Source: Verrucomicrobiota bacterium
GTDB lineage: Bacteria > Verrucomicrobiota > Verrucomicrobiia > Methylacidiphilales > Verrucolacustridaceae
Direction: 5' to 3'
Assembly: GCA_010028775.1 (NCBI GenBank)
Contig: RHAF01000076.1
Location: 1 to 6,131 of the forward strand
DNA: 6,131 nucleotides
Shown here: one piece after another, positions 1 through 6,131 of the stretch
Layout: each line of letters begins with the position of its first letter
Position numbering within the stretch: the first letter of the stretch is position 1
Notes under the pieces: generated by a model
Database searches by the model: none
The model's input: only the letters and a program-made list of their open reading frames with translations
What the model was told of the DNA's origin: nothing
Position numbers and translations under genes: made by a program

Positions 1-334
1 CCGCCAGCATGCTGGCGGAGAGATCCAGTGCGATGAGCACTTCACGGGACTGGTCAAACACCGTTTCCTCAAGATTTCCCCACTGGGGCCGGGCCAGCGC
101 CGCCAAAACCAGCGCGCTACCCAATCCCAGCCACAGTCCCTTCGTCCGCCGCTTGGCGGATGGTCGATCCGTCACCGCGCGCGCTCCCGCCCAACGCCGC
201 AAAACCTTGGGCAGACGAAGAGCCCCACCGGGCCCGGTCTTTCCCTGAAAAACCGCCCAAGCGAAAAACGGTGCCAACGGTACCAGCGCTAGAATCCATG
301 GCTGTTCCCAATGGATGCCAAAAAGAGAATTCAT
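1..334 (-). CDS. batB: BatB-like VWA-domain membrane protein, 5' part only
   Basis: This is the N-terminal 111 residues of a second VWA protein; the gene runs off the left edge of the window. It starts at ATG 334-332, inside the ATGA overlap with the preceding batA stop. The fragment shows a hydrophobic segment at about residues 13-29, a basic stretch at 40-66, a second hydrophobic helix at about 67-82 ending in ALARPQW, and then the VWA strand VLIALDLSASML. The last contains the first metal-site (MIDAS) motif D104-x-S106-x-S108. The same order, with the ALARPQ signature between helix and VWA domain, occurs in the BatA-like neighbour, so the two are paralogues. The T and second D of the site and the C-terminus are outside the window. 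Position right after a BatA-like gene makes BatB the best name; a C-terminal TPR region, seen in some BatB proteins, cannot be checked. Family assignment is strong, the symbol is by context. Confidence 0.85.
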   Translation of the reverse strand, partial: MNSLFGIHWEQPWILALVPLAPFFAWAVFQGKTGPGGALRLPKVLRRWAGARAVTDRPSAKRRTKGLWLGLGSALVLAALARPQWGNLEETVFDQSREVLIALDLSASMLA

Positions 335-1404
335 GCCACCCCCCCCCATCGACCCGGACGTGCCAAGGCGATGCCCACAAAAAAACACGCCAACCCCGGC
401 GCGGCAAAAGCGGCAAACCATTCATCCGCACGAATTTGGGCCTTGGCATCGAATTCGATTCGCTGTCGCTTGTCGATGGCCGCAAAGGCGGCCTCCGCGG
501 TGCCGACATCCATCGCGCGAAAAAATTTCCCGTCCGAAAGGGAGGCAATTTGTTTCAGGGTTTCCTCGTCGAAAGATCCGTCCAGCCGGCCAGAGTATGT
601 TTTTTGCCCCCGTCCGTTGAGAAGATAACGCCCGGTGTTGGGATCCACATCGGGAATCGGTGCAAAGGGGTCGCTACCCGCGGCAATCGTGTAGACCGGA
701 ATACCCTTGTTTTTGGCCAAGCCGGCCGCCTCCACGGGATCCAGGACTCCGGAGTTGTTTTTTCCGTCAGTCATCAGAATGACAAAAGCCCCCTTCCGCG
801 TTCCTTGCTCCATCCTTTGTGCTTGGGAGAGCCGGGAAAGGGCAAGCCCAAGCCCGTCTCCCACTGCCGTGCCCTGCTCCCGCACCGCACCGATCCTCAG
901 TCGTTGCATCTGGCGAGCCAGCCACGAATGATCAAAGGTCAATGGGGACAGCGTGAAGGCCCTGCCGCTATAGATCACAACCCCAATTCGGTCCGTCGGC
1001 CGCTTAAGAATAAACGATTCGATGATCGGCCGGATGGCTTCGAGTCGGTTGATCCGGTTGCCGAACTTGTCTTGATAATCTTCTGCCAGCATGCTGAGAG
1101 AAAGATCAATAGCCAACATGATGTCGTAGCCTTTTTGGCGGACCTGCTTTTTTTCCTCCAGTTGCTGGGGTCGGGCCAAGGCGACCACCAAGGCCCCAAA
1201 GCCGGCCGCGGCTAGAATCGAAGGCATCCGCCCCAAGGAAACTGCCGGCGCGCCCGCCCATTTCGACACGCGGGGAATGACCAGAACGGGACGCGGGCGA
1301 CGACTCCTCCACCACACCGCCAAAGCCAAAAGGAGCAAGGCCAGCAGCCAAATCGGTTCGGCCAGGGTCCATCCCCCCGGGAGAAACGTTGGCGCCGGAT
1401 TCAT
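331..1404 (-). CDS. batA: BatA-like membrane-anchored VWA-domain protein
   Basis: This gene encodes a 357-residue protein of the BatA/aerotolerance type. Hydrophobic helices lie at about residues 17-32 and 61-77, the second followed by the family signature ALARPQ. A VWA domain follows from about 92 to 315 and a third helix from about 331 to 349. The metal site is complete: D100-L-S102-L-S104, T179 and D213 in LMTDGKNN, so divalent metal-dependent binding is expected. The domain probably faces the periplasm. The open frame extends upstream to 1539, but the start at 1404 is preferred. It has an AAGGGAG ribosome site 7 bases upstream, gives a normal N-terminus, and the upstream extension reads the DUF58 C-terminal region in the wrong frame. 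Its ATG overlaps the end of the restored DUF58 frame (ATGA), and its own stop overlaps the batB start. The substrate is unknown; in related clusters these proteins are thought to be targets of the MoxR ATPase. Confidence 0.9.
   Translation of the reverse strand: MNPAPTFLPGGWTLAEPIWLLALLLLALAVWWRSRRPRPVLVIPRVSKWAGAPAVSLGRMPSILAAAGFGALVVALARPQQLEEKKQVRQKGYDIMLAIDLSLSMLAEDYQDKFGNRINRLEAIRPIIESFILKRPTDRIGVVIYSGRAFTLSPLTFDHSWLARQMQRLRIGAVREQGTAVGDGLGLALSRLSQAQRMEQGTRKGAFVILMTDGKNNSGVLDPVEAAGLAKNKGIPVYTIAAGSDPFAPIPDVDPNTGRYLLNGRGQKTYSGRLDGSFDEETLKQIASLSDGKFFRAMDVGTAEAAFAAIDKRQRIEFDAKAQIRADEWFAAFAAPGLACFFVGIALARPGRWGGVA
339..347 (-). repeat. Nine-G homopolymer at batA/batB junction
   Basis: Nine consecutive G on the coding strand cover the last codons of batA (tgg ggg ggg gtg gca tga), ending 4 bases before the batB ATG. 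The run contains the in-frame heptamer G-GGG-GGG. Its G-richness could also provide a weak ribosome binding site for batB, for which no better AGGAGG-like sequence is visible. One extra G, or a -1 ribosomal slip, would put batA in frame with batB without an intervening stop. Confidence 0.7.
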
Positions 1405-2314
1405 CGCCGGACTCCCTTCATCCGTCGTTTGAAAAAAGCCACCATCTGATCCAGCGGATCTCCGTCCGTGCCGACCGTCAGACGCTGCAGCGGACTGGGA
1501 AACCAGTCTTCCCACGCCTCCTCCCTTTCCTTTTTCCATGCATCGTGGCGGCTCTGGCTTTCAAACGTTCCCGTATCGAGAACGCCAGGACCTCCCCCGT
1601 TTCCGGATCCACCGCCGGAAGTATGCCCGCGGAGGGAAGGTCCAGATCCCAAGGGTCGTCCACTCGGACCCCGATGATCTCATACCGCTTCTTCAGAGCG
1701 GCCCAACCCACCCCGGGCGCTCTCGGGGGGAAATCCCCAAACCAAAGAACCACGCTGTGCTTGGGAAAGGCGTGAAAGAACAGTTTCCAATCCACCGCCA
1801 CCTCGGATCCATCTTCCAATTTGGGGATGGGCTGGCCCAGCAAGGTGGCCGCGGTGCGGACAATGTTCACCCGGCCTCGCACCGGTTGCCGGACCTCGTG
1901 CCCCGTGGGTGTGGCGTGCCAAAACCCCACCCGGTCCCGGTTGCCGGCCGCGGTGAGGGCGAAAAGGCCGGCCACTTCCAGCAGCGCTTCACGTTTGGTC
2001 CGGCTACCGGAACCAAATTGGAGGGAGGGGGTGTCCTCCAGCAGAAGGATCACGGTGAGTTCCCGTTCCTCGATGAACTTTTTGCGGTACAGCTCGCCCA
2101 ACCGGGCGGAAACGTTCCAGTCAACATCCCGGATGTCGTCACCGTACTCGTATTTGACGACCTGATCGAATTCGCGCCCCCGTCCCCGAAACGCGGAGCG
2201 ATATTCACCCCCGAGGAAGGAGTCGGCTGCCATGCGGACGCGCCACTCCAGTCGGCGAAGCATGGCCAGCGGAGCCTTGCGGGCGGTTTCGCCGGGGCCG
2301 GTCACGGTGGTCAT
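1401..2314 (-). CDS. DUF58 domain protein, interrupted by a frameshift
   Basis: This is a DUF58 family protein, a partner of MoxR ATPases and Bat proteins. The first frame (start 2314, stop 1478-1480) gives 278 residues. It carries the family hallmark at residues 36-80: GEYRSAFRGRGREFD, then YGDDIRDVDWN and SARLG, followed by ERELTVILLLE. A degenerate VWA-like core follows at 85-220, with E93-x-T95-x-S97 where a metal site would have DxSxS. After D236-PETG-E241 the frame turns into a basic, unrelated tail. The expected C-terminus lies in the next frame: VLDTGTFES, an EREEAWEDWF helix, then GTDGDPLDQMVAFFKRRMKG, ending at stop 1401-1403. That stop overlaps the batA ATG. One base missing (or two extra) near 1583-1598 explains this; the repaired protein would have 303-304 residues, usual for the family. 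The start has GGAGG 10 bases upstream; an internal Met18 (MLRRLEWRV) is an alternative. The gene begins 24 bases after the moxR stop. It may be a pseudogene, a sequencing error or recoded. Confidence 0.85.
1412..1418 (-). promoter_or_regulatory. Ribosome binding site of batA
   Basis: The coding strand reads AAGGGAG, then 7 bases, then the ATG at 1404. This site supports starting batA at 1404 rather than at the far upstream Met near 1539. It lies inside the C-terminal codons of the DUF58 gene. Confidence 0.6.
1583..1598 (-). other. Frameshift site in the DUF58 gene
   Basis: Upstream of this stretch the DUF58 signature is read in one frame; downstream the conserved C-terminus is read in the frame shifted by -1. 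The stretch contains a run of five G (1598-1594, codons acg ggg gag), where a lost G would give this result. Repair by one G reads ETG-GGPGVL-DTG. Removing two bases further on (from cctggcgttctc) reads ETG-EVLVL-DTG, which looks more family-like. The sequence alone does not decide which event occurred. Confidence 0.75.
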
Positions 2315-2324
2315 CCTGAAATTT

Positions 2325-2340
2325 CCTCCGCCGCCTCCTT
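2325..2340 (-). promoter_or_regulatory. Double Shine-Dalgarno region before DUF58 gene
   Basis: The 24-base gap between moxR and the DUF58 gene holds two GGAGG cores. One (TAAGGAGG) overlaps the moxR TAA stop at 2339-2341. The other (GGAGGAA) begins at 2329 and lies 10 bases before the ATG at 2314. The nearer one is the likely initiator. The overlap of the first with the stop codon would favour coupled translation from moxR. Confidence 0.6.
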
Positions 2341-3319
2341 AAACTCCTGCGGGAACCGGCACACGCTCCAGCACCCCCCGCAGAATTTCATCGGTGGTCG
2401 TCTCCTCCGCCTCGGCCTCATAGGTGAGGCCTACGCGGTGACGGAGAGAATCGAAAAACACATTCTGCACGACCTCCGGGGTTCCATGATCCATTCCCTG
2501 GAGCCACGCCAAGGCCCGGGTGGCCTGCACCAAGGCCAGGGAGGCGCGGGGGCTGGCCCCATACGAAAGAACCTTGGCCCCGCCTTTGTTCCCGCCGTTC
2601 GAACCGGTCGCGGCCTCCCGGGTCGCCCGCACCAGGGCGAGCATGTAGGCCTGCAGGGGCGGACTGAGGTGCACATCGTCCACCTGATCGCGCAGGGCGA
2701 GAAGCTCCTCGCCGGAAGAAACCGCCTTTAGCTTGGGTTGTTGGGTCAACTGGCCCCAACGATCCATCATCGCCCGCTCCTCCTGCTCGGACGGATAGTC
2801 GACCAACAACTTGAAGAGGAACCGGTCCGTTTGCGCTTCGGGAAGCGGATATGTTCCCTCCTGTTCCAACGGATTTTGTGTAGCCATGACCAGGAAAGGC
2901 CGGGGGAGTGGGTGGGTTTCACCTCCAATCGTGACCTGCCTCTCCTGCATGGCCTCCAACAAGGCACTCTGCACCTTGGCCGGGGCGCGGTTGATTTCAT
3001 CCGCCAGCACCAGATTGGCAAAGACCGGGCCTCGATGGACGCGGAAATTCCCCTCTTTGGGCTGGAAGACCATTGTTCCCACCACGTCGCTGGGCAGAAG
3101 ATCCGGGGTGAACTGGATCCGCTCGAACTCGAGGCCCATCGCGGCACCAAGGCTTTTGATCAGCAGGGTTTTGGCCAGGCCGGGCAAGCCCTCCAGCAAC
3201 ACGTGCCCGTTGGAAAGCAGGGCCACCAGAAGGCGTTCGATGACCACATCCTGCCCAATAATAGATTTTTGGACCTCCCCCTTGATTCGTGCCGCCCAGT
3301 CCGTTCCTCCTTTAGCCAT
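2339..3319 (-). CDS. MoxR family AAA+ ATPase
   Basis: The gene encodes a cytoplasmic AAA+ ATPase of 326 residues, the normal length for MoxR proteins, which are thought to act as chaperones for VWA-domain partners. Visible motifs in order are: an N-terminal IIGQDVVIERLL helix at 20-31; Walker A G44-LPGLA-K50-T51 in the MoxR form (Ala before Lys); FTPDLLPSDVVGT at 70-82; RGPVFANLVLADEINRAP at 96-113 with Walker B D107-E108; sensor 1 in ATQNPLEQEGTYPLPEAQTDRF at 146-167, including N149 and R166; and sensor 2 in GASPRAS with R258. A C-terminal helical lid follows. All catalytic residues are present. A Gly/Asn-rich insertion at about 238-248 precedes sensor 2. The gene starts 71 bases after the upstream exported-protein gene with an AAGGAGG site, and its TAA is followed closely by the DUF58 gene. 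The MoxR subfamily was not determined. Confidence 0.95.
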   Translation of the reverse strand: MAKGGTDWAARIKGEVQKSIIGQDVVIERLLVALLSNGHVLLEGLPGLAKTLLIKSLGAAMGLEFERIQFTPDLLPSDVVGTMVFQPKEGNFRVHRGPVFANLVLADEINRAPAKVQSALLEAMQERQVTIGGETHPLPRPFLVMATQNPLEQEGTYPLPEAQTDRFLFKLLVDYPSEQEERAMMDRWGQLTQQPKLKAVSSGEELLALRDQVDDVHLSPPLQAYMLALVRATREAATGSNGGNKGGAKVLSYGASPRASLALVQATRALAWLQGMDHGTPEVVQNVFFDSLRHRVGLTYEAEAEETTTDEILRGVLERVPVPAGV

Positions 3320-3329
3320 GATTCATCAA

Positions 3330-3336
3330 CCTCCTT
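3330..3336 (-). promoter_or_regulatory. Ribosome binding site of moxR gene
   Basis: A perfect AAGGAGG lies 10 bases before the ATG at 3319. A nearer ATG (3326-3324) is out of frame and reaches a stop after four codons, so 3319 is the start. The 71-base gap 3320-3390 shows no convincing -35/-10 pair and no hairpin-plus-T terminator, so moxR is probably transcribed from upstream. Confidence 0.65.
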
Positions 3337-3390
3337 GAATCCCACATCATCGCAAGTCTTGCCGAAAATTCAACCCTCCCACGGATTCCG

Positions 3391-4818
3391 TCAGGGGCAG
3401 GAGAAGGTTCCCCGTCCTTTTTCGAACTTTTCCAACCGGATCCCCTTGGGGGCGGAAAAGAATTCCGCCAATCTGGAGACATCCTCAACCCACCTGCTCC
3501 AAGAGCGGAATACCACCGCCGGCGGCAGGGGCATTTTTCCGATCGAGCCCTCCATCCGGTAGATCTGCTCTCCTTTGTCATTCCGTTGCAGGATCAACTC
3601 TTGACGCAATATCACGGTGTACCCCAACAGCCTGCCCGCACGCTCCAGAATCAGTCCACCATCCAGAAATTGAATTTTCCATCCCTCGACTTTCACCACC
3701 AGAATTTCAAAGAGTGACAGGGCTCCGGGTTGGAGTCTTTTTTTGCACCATTCGTTCAGATCCATGTCCCTCAGCTGAAGTTCCCGTGGAAACGGTTTTT
3801 TCTGCCCCACGGTCTCCCACATAAGTTCCTCCAGAACGGAGGCGTTTCCACCGCTCCCCGTATCCAAGGGTTCCGGATGGGCCAGAGCCAACCCGGTGCC
3901 GCGCCCAATCAACCCGACCACCAGAAGTCCTCCCAAAATCCAGGCCGGGCCCTTCCACCAAGCCCTTCGACGCATCAGCTCGAGAATTCCGTGAAACAGA
4001 AAGCTGATGCCGAAAAAAATCCCGACCGTCGCCGCCGCGAGTGAAGCCAGCAGGGTTCCCTGTCCGATGAGGATCGGGGAGATGTCCGGGGGGTGGATGG
4101 TTTTGAGAAAAGCCTCTTGGGCCGCCGATTCCCTTGCCCCGCGTTCCCTTTCCCACTCCTCGCTGGAAAGCCATCGCCCCTCAAACTTTCTCCTCCCCTC
4201 CCGCAGGTTCCGGAGCTCAATTTCCCACGGGTCCAACAGTTGTTGGATTTCCGCGGTCCGAGCGGGGAACTCTTTTTTCAATTTCTCCAAGGCGCTAATC
4301 CGGGCCTCCGGTTGCTCCGGAGTGTAAGCCTCCATGGGGTCATAAGCCCCGGGAATCGCCGCAGAAACCGCCCGTGCAAAGGCATCCTCGGCCCTGGCCA
4401 GCGCCTCGGGATCGTTGGCGTTGGGCATTTTGTCCAGAAGCTCCTTCCATTTTTCCACCTGCTCCTGAAGGGGTTTTTCCAGCGAGGGGGCCTTGTTTTT
4501 TGCCTCGAGAAGAAGATTGATGGCCCGGACGGCTTCCTCCCGCTCGATCTTGGCCTCCCCTTCGGGTAAAGCCGGAATCACTGCCAGGATGCGCCCCCCC
4601 GCAACCGTCCTGGTTTTCCCATCCTGTTCCTCCAGAACCACGATTCCCTTTTGCGAGGTCTGTCTCTTTTCCTTGGCCACCCGAATCAATTCGGAAGGCT
4701 CCTCCGGCCTCTCTCCCTCAAGGATAACCCAAGAAGGTGCCGCCAGGAGCACGGAGGAGAATATTGCCGCCGCCGCCAACCCGATGGCAGGCAGGCCCCA
4801 GCAGACCGCAGGCCTCAA
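3391..4818 (-). CDS. Unrecognised exported protein with two membrane helices
   Basis: I do not recognise this family. The 475-residue product starts with a signal-peptide-like stretch (R2, hydrophobic 9-27, possible cleavage after LLAA). Residues about 45-85 look like a small beta domain (GIVVLEEQDGKT, RILAVIPALP). A charged, mostly helical region from 88 to 235 may form coiled coil and includes GRWLSSEEWERER at 214-226. Two hydrophobic helices at about 252-279 and 292-312 are joined by a short RRRAWWKG loop. A C-terminal domain of about 160 residues follows (EILVVKVEGWKIQFLDGG, YTVILRQELIL). Positive-inside reasoning puts the RRR loop in the cytoplasm and both large domains in the periplasm. 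The start is TTG 4818-4816, overlapping the transketolase TGA by 4 bases (TTGA). It has no clear ribosome site, so coupling is likely and the start is uncertain. Its place before moxR suggests a role with the MoxR-Bat envelope complex, but that is inference. Confidence 0.75.
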   Translation of the reverse strand: MRPAVCWGLPAIGLAAAAIFSSVLLAAPSWVILEGERPEEPSELIRVAKEKRQTSQKGIVVLEEQDGKTRTVAGGRILAVIPALPEGEAKIEREEAVRAINLLLEAKNKAPSLEKPLQEQVEKWKELLDKMPNANDPEALARAEDAFARAVSAAIPGAYDPMEAYTPEQPEARISALEKLKKEFPARTAEIQQLLDPWEIELRNLREGRRKFEGRWLSSEEWERERGARESAAQEAFLKTIHPPDISPILIGQGTLLASLAAATVGIFFGISFLFHGILELMRRRAWWKGPAWILGGLLVVGLIGRGTGLALAHPEPLDTGSGGNASVLEELMWETVGQKKPFPRELQLRDMDLNEWCKKRLQPGALSLFEILVVKVEGWKIQFLDGGLILERAGRLLGYTVILRQELILQRNDKGEQIYRMEGSIGKMPLPPAVVFRSWSRWVEDVSRLAEFFSAPKGIRLEKFEKGRGTFSCP

Positions 4819-6131
4819 GAAATAAGTTTCCGGGCCGCCGCCGCAATATCCTTCGGACCCATAGCGAAGTGCTCGTAAAGCTCGCGGGCGCTGTAGGCCG
4901 ATCGGCCAAACTCACCCTTCATTCCGATGGCCGCGGTTTTCAGGCTGACCCCGGCCAAACAAAGGGCGTGCACCAGCATGGCCCCCATCCCGGCAACGAT
5001 CTGGTGATCCTCCACCGTGATCAGCCTCCCCCCCGCCGCGGCAAGTAGCGGCTGCAGGGTCGCCAGATCCGGCCGGTTGACGAAAGGATTGTCCACCACG
5101 CAGGCCTGCTTTCCTTCCTTGGCCAAAATCTCGGCCGCTTCCAAAGCAAGGGGAACCATGGGTCCGCTCGCTACGATGACCACGTCCTTGCCCGGCCTTG
5201 CCACCGTGGCTTTGCCCCAGGGGTAGCCGTTGGGCCTCTCCCCGATCTTGGCCGGAAAATCCTCCCGCCCGGCGAAGAACAGCGCACTTTCCCCTTCATG
5301 CCCGGCCTGCCGCTCTTTGGCCAGCCGTCGGAACGCCTCAAGCATCAGTGCCTCCGCCTGCTCTGAACAGCTGACCGCGATGGCCAGGGTATGCGGGATG
5401 GAGCTGACGGCGGAAAAATAGGTGGTGGCCTCATGGGAAGCCCCGTCCGCCGCATCCTGAAAACCCGCATGGGTAAACGCCGCCACCACCGGCCCCTGTG
5501 AAAGCGCCGACATGATCAGGGGCAAATTTCCCTTGGTGATCCCAAACTGGGAAAACGTGTCCGCCACCGGAAGAAATCCGGTTTTGGCCAACCCGGTGCA
5601 CGTGCTGATCATGTTGGCCTCCGCCACCCCAATGTCGAACGAACGCCCCGGCACGGCTTTCTGAAACGCTGCCACTCCTGTCGAGCCCGGCAAATCGGCG
5701 CTGATCGAAACCACGGGCAATCCCTCCTTTGCCGCCAAAGTCATGGCCCGCGCAAATCCGGCCTGAACTTTTTCTTTCTTAACCGCCGGCGCGCCCGCCG
5801 CAGGGGCTGTTTTTTTGGCCGCCTGTTTTTCCTCCCAGCCTTTGCGCAACGATTCCGCCCAAGCCTTGAGCTCCGCGGGTGTTTTGCCGCCGGTGATCTC
5901 CTCGACAAAGGAAATGATTTTCTCGCCATCCTTCAGGGGAAACCCGTGCCCGCCTGAGGAATTTTGCTCGGTCTCCTTCACCCCGTAGCCCTTCACCGTC
6001 TTGACCCACAGACAAACGGCCCGCCGCGGATCCCCTTTCGCCTCCGCCACCGCCTGCTCCACGGCCTGATAAACTTTTTCCAAATTTTGCCCTTCGGTCA
6101 CATGCCGGACGTTCCACCCCAGGGAGGCCAG
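4815..6131 (-). CDS. tkt: Transketolase, C-terminal two-thirds (5' end outside window)
   Basis: Transketolase moves two-carbon ketol units between sugar phosphates in the pentose phosphate pathway, using thiamine diphosphate. The 438 visible residues begin at the end of the diphosphate-binding domain (LASLGWNVRH, then VKTVKGYGV at 43-51 and GGHGFP at 60-65). An Ala/Pro/Lys-rich linker spans about 98-123. The pyrimidine domain follows with ADLPGSTG at 145-152, GVAEANM with the expected catalytic Glu at 171 (codon 5621-5619), and FTHAGFQDAADGASHE at 219-234 with both expected His. The C-terminal domain runs from about 295 (VIVASG, VVDNPF, TVEDH, GEFGRSAYS). The frame has a GTG at 6101, but homology continues upstream of it to the edge, so it is not the start. 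DGASHE replaces the more usual DGPTHQ, pointing to a divergent transketolase branch. DXS is less likely because of the linker and the KGYG and DGASH motifs. The stop overlaps the next gene. Confidence 0.93.
   Translation of the reverse strand: MASLGWNVRHVTEGQNLEKVYQAVEQAVAEAKGDPRRAVCLWVKTVKGYGVKETEQNSSGGHGFPLKDGEKIISFVEEITGGKTPAELKAWAESLRKGWEEKQAAKKTAPAAGAPAVKKEKVQAGFARAMTLAAKEGLPVVSISADLPGSTGVAAFQKAVPGRSFDIGVAEANMISTCTGLAKTGFLPVADTFSQFGITKGNLPLIMSALSQGPVVAAFTHAGFQDAADGASHEATTYFSAVSSIPHTLAIAVSCSEQAEALMLEAFRRLAKERQAGHEGESALFFAGREDFPAKIGERPNGYPWGKATVARPGKDVVIVASGPMVPLALEAAEILAKEGKQACVVDNPFVNRPDLATLQPLLAAAGGRLITVEDHQIVAGMGAMLVHALCLAGVSLKTAAIGMKGEFGRSAYSARELYEHFAMGPKDIAAAARKLIS

Noticed and set aside
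1..18. Perfect 18-base palindrome (ccgccagca/tgctggcgg) at the window edge
   Set aside because: It lies inside batB codons for the conserved SASMLA metal-site segment. A 12-base part recurs at 1085-1096 in batA where the same SMLA residues are encoded, so coding constraint explains it. It has no loop or T-run for a terminator.
160..1215. Long plus-strand open frame (351 codons) opposite batA and batB
   Set aside because: It is antisense to two VWA genes with full motifs, has low-complexity composition with no recognisable domain, and reflects the GC-rich codon pattern of the real genes.
1405..1539. Upstream extension of batA to a Met at 1539
   Set aside because: The extra 45 residues read DUF58 C-terminal codons in a wrong frame and are Ser/Gly/Arg-rich. 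The start at 1404 has a good ribosome site and a normal family N-terminus.
1538..2731. Long plus-strand open frame (397 codons) opposite DUF58 and moxR
   Set aside because: The minus strand carries unmistakable DUF58 and AAA+ motifs here; the plus frame is Gly/His/Pro-rich without any family features.
3320..3390. Possible promoter in the gap before moxR (TTGAAT, 17 bases, ATGATG)
   Set aside because: The -10 match is poor and there is no supporting signal; too weak to list as a feature.
6099..6101. GTG at 6101 as the transketolase start (a stand-alone C-terminal subunit)
   Set aside because: The frame stays open to the window edge and LASLGWNVRH upstream matches the end of the transketolase diphosphate-binding domain, so the gene continues outside the window.

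Overview
The window is GC-rich, gene-dense bacterial DNA in which every supportable gene lies on the minus strand, so the sequence should be read from right to left. No RNA gene, CRISPR array, insertion sequence or integrase was seen, and no stretch longer than about 75 bases lacks a gene. The style suggests a Gram-negative chromosome, possibly of the PVC/Verrucomicrobiota type. That lineage guess rests only on the look of the MoxR/DUF58/Bat cluster, the transketolase and the exported protein, and it is weak.

Layout in transcription order: (1) 6131-4815, the C-terminal 438 residues of a transketolase whose N-terminus lies outside the window; (2) 4818-3391, an unrecognised exported membrane protein that overlaps the transketolase stop by 4 bases and probably starts at TTG; (3) 3319-2339, a MoxR-family AAA+ ATPase; (4) 2314-1401, a DUF58 protein interrupted by a frameshift near 1583-1598; (5) 1404-331, a BatA-like membrane-anchored von Willebrand A (VWA) protein; (6) 334-1, the start of a second VWA protein (BatB-like) that leaves the window just after the first part of its metal site.

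Genes 3-6 form the known MoxR-DUF58-BatA-BatB arrangement. In such clusters a MoxR ATPase is thought to act as a chaperone on the VWA proteins, which display metal-dependent binding domains at the membrane. The last three genes are chained by 4-base ATGA overlaps. The unknown protein has a signal peptide, a helical periplasmic region, two membrane helices and a second periplasmic domain, so it could belong to the same envelope complex. The transketolase is a central carbon enzyme (pentose phosphate pathway) and looks like an operon passenger.

The points most worth a second look are the DUF58 frameshift, whose lost C-terminus is intact in the next frame and ends exactly at the batA start; a nine-G run at the batA/batB junction containing an in-frame G-GGG-GGG heptamer, where a -1 slip would fuse BatA to BatB; and the unrecognised exported protein between transketolase and moxR.
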